In this document: in pieces, positions 6,973 through 9,298 of the stretch
Position numbering within the stretch: the first letter of the stretch is position 1
Layout of the letters: every line of letters begins with the position of its first letter
Assembly (NCBI GenBank): GCA_964558875.1
Contig: CAZLGM010000133.1
Span: 1 to 9,298 of the forward strand
Length of the DNA: 9,298 nucleotides
Reading direction: 5' to 3'
Source: CAZLGM01 sp964558875
GTDB lineage: Bacteria; Desulfobacterota; Desulfobulbia; Desulfobulbales; Desulfocapsaceae
The notes under the pieces: generated by a model
What the model was told of the DNA's origin: nothing
The model's input: only the letters and a program-made list of their open reading frames with translations
Databases searched by the model: none
Translations under genes and position numbers: made by a program

Positions 6973-7906
6973 GAAATTGGGTAAAAACAGCTCTTATAAA
7001 TTGTTCTCTTTCTGCGTCGGTCAATCCGTTGAGTTTACCACGTCTTGCTAGTCGCCTCCAGGTCGAAATAACATCTTTACTGAAACGAAACAGTGATCGT
7101 TGCATTTGGGCAAACTGATGTTCCACTTCCGACGGGTCAACAAAAGCCATTCCCAGGTGAAATTCATCCGTTGACAGTAACCGGTAACCTTTTTCATACT
7201 GCTCCAGCAGATAGAGAATAGTCTTTTTCGAAAGATCTACAGTTTTATTGACCCTCTGTTCATTCTGCCACTCAAAAACAAGACGATAATTGTTGGATCG
7301 ATAGATAGAGTTGATATCCAGTAAACCTTTTAGTCTGGTTCCTACAATCTCTTCAATATGAATAGTCAGTTGATTGGGATCCCAACTTCTCAGTTGAAAT
7401 GGATAGTCAAACCCGACCATACGAAAAGCCTCATTGATAATACCTGCGCAAAAGAATTTATCAGTCCGCCCAGGTTCATAGCTCATTGAGTAATCAAATT
7501 CGGCTTCACTCAATCGTTTATCCCTTAACCATGCCAATAGGGTATCAGCCGCTTTTTTTCTTTTTTCAAATGAACAGTTGGCACGAAAGACAGCAACTCG
7601 ATAGAACTTCTCAAACCGCTTCCGTAAGTCCTCTCCACTCATTGCTCCATCAAAAACACCACCCAACATCAATTGACCATTTGAGTCTCGATAAACCATT
7701 TCCGCATGACTGAATACCTTTTGATCACGACTCGAACTGTTATTGGCAGCCAAAACAAAAAACCAGGACCGTGCATTACCATTGGTCGTCAGAACGATAT
7801 CACCTTCTCTCAGCTGAGACAGATCGGGTAGCATTGGCTTTGGCTGCAGAGGCAGTATGCATGAGGGCAGCAAAACAGAAACTAGGAATAGGATGACTAT
7901 TTTCAT
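6920..7906 (-). CDS. Predicted lipoprotein, permuted papain-like amidase (YiiX/YaeF type)
   Basis: From ATG 7906 the product has 328 residues. A hydrophobic signal ends in LLPSC, making C16 the probable lipidated Cys. The catalytic region resembles the permuted NlpC/P60 (YiiX/YaeF) amidases. It has LREGDIVL (32-39), then FSHAEMVY with candidate catalytic H67, an FDYSM strand (137-141), and KFFCAGIINEAF with candidate nucleophile C153. His before Cys is the permuted order. About 130 residues follow the catalytic core, rich in charged helices and of no family I recognise. A GTG at 7933 is an in-frame alternative start that adds nine residues; neither start has a convincing ribosome binding site. 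The 3' end overlaps the metallopeptidase gene by 53 bases, so the two form an operon. The protein probably acts on an amide or ester bond in the envelope; the substrate is not known. Confidence 0.72.
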   Translation of the reverse strand: MKIVILFLVSVLLPSCILPLQPKPMLPDLSQLREGDIVLTTNGNARSWFFVLAANNSSSRDQKVFSHAEMVYRDSNGQLMLGGVFDGAMSGEDLRKRFEKFYRVAVFRANCSFEKRKKAADTLLAWLRDKRLSEAEFDYSMSYEPGRTDKFFCAGIINEAFRMVGFDYPFQLRSWDPNQLTIHIEEIVGTRLKGLLDINSIYRSNNYRLVFEWQNEQRVNKTVDLSKKTILYLLEQYEKGYRLLSTDEFHLGMAFVDPSEVEHQFAQMQRSLFRFSKDVISTWRRLARRGKLNGLTDAEREQFIRAVFTQFHEKYFYYTTPAPAFSEQ

Positions 7907-7958
7907 CCCCAAAGTCTTTCGAGAAAAGGTCACAAGTTCGCCAGGCTCGTCTTTCTAC

Positions 7959-7970
7959 AACTTATAAGTT
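7959..7970. promoter_or_regulatory. 12-base perfect palindrome upstream of the amidase lipoprotein
   Basis: AACTTATAAGTT is a perfect palindrome. It contains a TATAAG that could be a minus-strand -10, but no -35 is seen at the right distance. Just upstream on that strand, CAGTTTG/CAAACTG (7972-7978 with 7996-8002) can form a 7-bp stem. Together they could be a leader structure, an operator or chance. Confidence 0.2.
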
Positions 7971-8027
7971 ACAGTTTGGTCTTTCCTCTGTTATTCAAAC
8001 TGACAAAAGCGTGGAGGCTTCTTTTAT

Positions 8028-8059
8028 AAAAAACAATCGATATTTGTTAGAGAAATATC
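8028..8059 (-). terminator. Candidate terminator after the beta-barrel gene
   Basis: Reading the minus strand past the stop codon, GATATTT (8059-8053) pairs perfectly with AAATATC (8045-8039) around a 7-base loop. Five bases later there is a run of six T (8033-8028). The stem is AT-rich and therefore weak. A competing GAGAAA/TTTCTC stem (8050-8067) overlaps it. If active, it would separate the barrel gene from the lipoprotein pair. Confidence 0.4.
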
Positions 8060-8069
8060 AGTTTCTCTT

Positions 8070-9298
8070 CTACCAGTAATAGTCGAGACTTATATTCACC
8101 CCTTCAATTTCAAGACCATCTATTGATTTTTCATACTCAAGACCCACTGTCCAGTTGTCCCAGCCCTTATATCTAATGGCTAGTGATAAATCAAGGCTCG
8201 AATCATCTTCTATTTCATCCGGCATATCCATCACCCACATATAACTCAACTGAGCTGAAAAAAGCAGTGATTTGGTCAATGGCAATAGATATTTTGCCGA
8301 CAAAGTGTTGAGGTTAATATATTCTTCACCTGTTATCTCGGTATCACCATCCATATTGCGGTCATGACTGAAAGTGTAGCCAAGGCCCAAACCACCGACC
8401 GGAGTGATCAGTAACGACGTTACATTCATTCCTAAAACATAGCGGCCCTGGCTGCCCAACTCACTGTGATCATTCTGATAAAGTTCAATAAAAGGATGTA
8501 CAGATAAGTTGAAACCATTGTCCTTCACATTGAACAGTCTGTAACCCGGTTGCAAAAGCAGCCCGTAACTCTCCGTATCACCGATGCTGTCATCAGTATT
8601 GGTCAGCCCTGAGTAAAAGAAACTGCCTTTGAACAGAAAATCTTCCTTCATTCCTGACAGGCTTGCAGATATAGATTTCACATCCGATTCTACTCCCAAA
8701 GTCGGTGTCAATTCTATTTCACTCTTCTTAAGTGACCCCTGAACAGAGACATTGAAATCCCAGGTTGGCAGATCTGAAGGTTCATATACTTCCACATTAA
8801 ATAATAAGATTCCTCGTAAAGATTCTGACGCGCCCTCCACCAAAGCATCTATTAGAATATTCAGTAGATCAGCAGGTAAGTTGATCTCTCTTTGCTTTTG
8901 TCTAAGTGTTGCTATTCCATAGTGATATGCTCTTGTGATAGCTTCTATTGTAGAGGCATCAAAACCATTACTGCCTGTCACACCATTACCGTTACCAGTT
9001 CCACATTCACCGACTTGTTTTTTAACCTTCTTATAACAAGTGTCTTTCGAGTTACTCTTATACCATTGTTCATATTCCACATATAACTTCCCATCTTTAC
9101 AATAAGTGTCATGGTTCTTTGTATAAGTCTTATGAAATGATGACCAATTCTCTTTACCATCACACTCTCCATAATAGACTGGTGTATGCTCTCCTCCTCC
9201 TACAGGTTTGACAATTACCACCACTCTTGCCCCATTATCCGCTGCTGCCCGTACTGTAGAAGCCCCCAAAACACACCACGTGACAGCTATAACTAAAG
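8070..9298 (-). CDS. Exported outer-membrane beta-barrel-like protein, 5' end cut by window edge
   Basis: The frame stays open to the right edge. Codons above the TTG at 9269 read LVIAVTWCV and lead into LGASTVRAAA. This is a hydrophobic signal core followed by an AAA cleavage site just before DNG. The true start is therefore outside the window and the TTG is not a start. Residues below are counted from the TTG. Residues 11-100 form a basic, Cys-bearing segment (C36, C57, C78, C89) ending in a Gly/Asn-rich linker. Residues about 103-155 look helical. From about 168 to the end, alternating amphipathic strands with short turns suggest a beta-barrel. The protein ends in DYYW, the aromatic C-terminus usual for barrel insertion by the Bam machinery. 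A D-x-N-x-D-G-D loop (303-309) may bind calcium. I recognise no named family; the function could be porin-like or adhesive. The 5' part is visibly AT-richer than the central genes. Confidence 0.7.
   Translation of the reverse strand, partial: LVIAVTWCVLGASTVRAAADNGARVVVIVKPVGGGEHTPVYYGECDGKENWSSFHKTYTKNHDTYCKDGKLYVEYEQWYKSNSKDTCYKKVKKQVGECGTGNGNGVTGSNGFDASTIEAITRAYHYGIATLRQKQREINLPADLLNILIDALVEGASESLRGILLFNVEVYEPSDLPTWDFNVSVQGSLKKSEIELTPTLGVESDVKSISASLSGMKEDFLFKGSFFYSGLTNTDDSIGDTESYGLLLQPGYRLFNVKDNGFNLSVHPFIELYQNDHSELGSQGRYVLGMNVTSLLITPVGGLGLGYTFSHDRNMDGDTEITGEEYINLNTLSAKYLLPLTKSLLFSAQLSYMWVMDMPDEIEDDSSLDLSLAIRYKGWDNWTVGLEYEKSIDGLEIEGVNISLDYYW

Noticed and set aside
8978..9172. Second minus-strand open frame inside the barrel gene
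   Set aside because: It is the barrel gene read in another frame. The main frame has a signal sequence and a coherent barrel end.

Overview
This window looks like chromosome of a Gram-negative bacterium. It carries housekeeping genes (an N-degron transferase, a RelA/SpoT-family protein, RNase R), two lipoproteins and an exported beta-barrel protein. Composition is moderate, somewhat AT-leaning. The gene content would fit a Desulfobacterota-like (deltaproteobacterial) lineage, but that placement is an inference from general gene style. No marker in the window fixes the taxon.

Left block (1-1289, + strand): aat (leucyl/phenylalanyl-tRNA--protein transferase) overlaps by about 32 bases a small protein that joins an N-terminal CxxC/CxxC zinc ribbon to a TSCPD/NrdJb-like domain. 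Translation of the two is probably coupled. Between this pair and the convergent RelA/SpoT gene lies a compact structured element (1291-1433). It has long nested inverted repeats flanked by TA and resembles a MITE. An inner A-tract/hairpin/T-tract could end transcription from both sides.

Central block (1525-6007): a RelA/SpoT homologue (- strand) and RNase R (+ strand) are divergently transcribed from a 154-base gap. The gap contains an extended -10 motif for the RelA/SpoT gene that overlaps a weaker -10 on the other strand. The RelA/SpoT protein keeps all the (p)ppGpp-hydrolase (HD) catalytic residues. Both acidic residues that define the synthetase active site are replaced, so it is predicted to be a hydrolase-only SpoT. 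This is the most testable functional prediction in the window. RNase R has intact catalytic aspartates, a very basic N-terminus and no basic C-terminal tail.

Right block (6145-9298, all - strand): an outer-membrane beta-barrel-like protein, cut by the right edge of the window, is followed by a possible terminator. Next come two overlapping predicted lipoproteins: a permuted papain-like (YiiX/YaeF-type) amidase, and a gluzincin-type metallopeptidase with an HEAAH motif. The two peptidase-like lipoproteins are probably co-translated and may act together at the cell envelope. Their substrates are unknown. The barrel protein has an unusual Cys-bearing, partly duplicated N-terminal segment.

No CRISPR array, tRNA, rRNA, phage or intact insertion sequence was seen. 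Every intergenic gap is shorter than 300 bases. The candidates nearest to something undescribed are the TA-flanked structured repeat, the synthetase-dead SpoT, and the lipoprotein/barrel envelope cluster.
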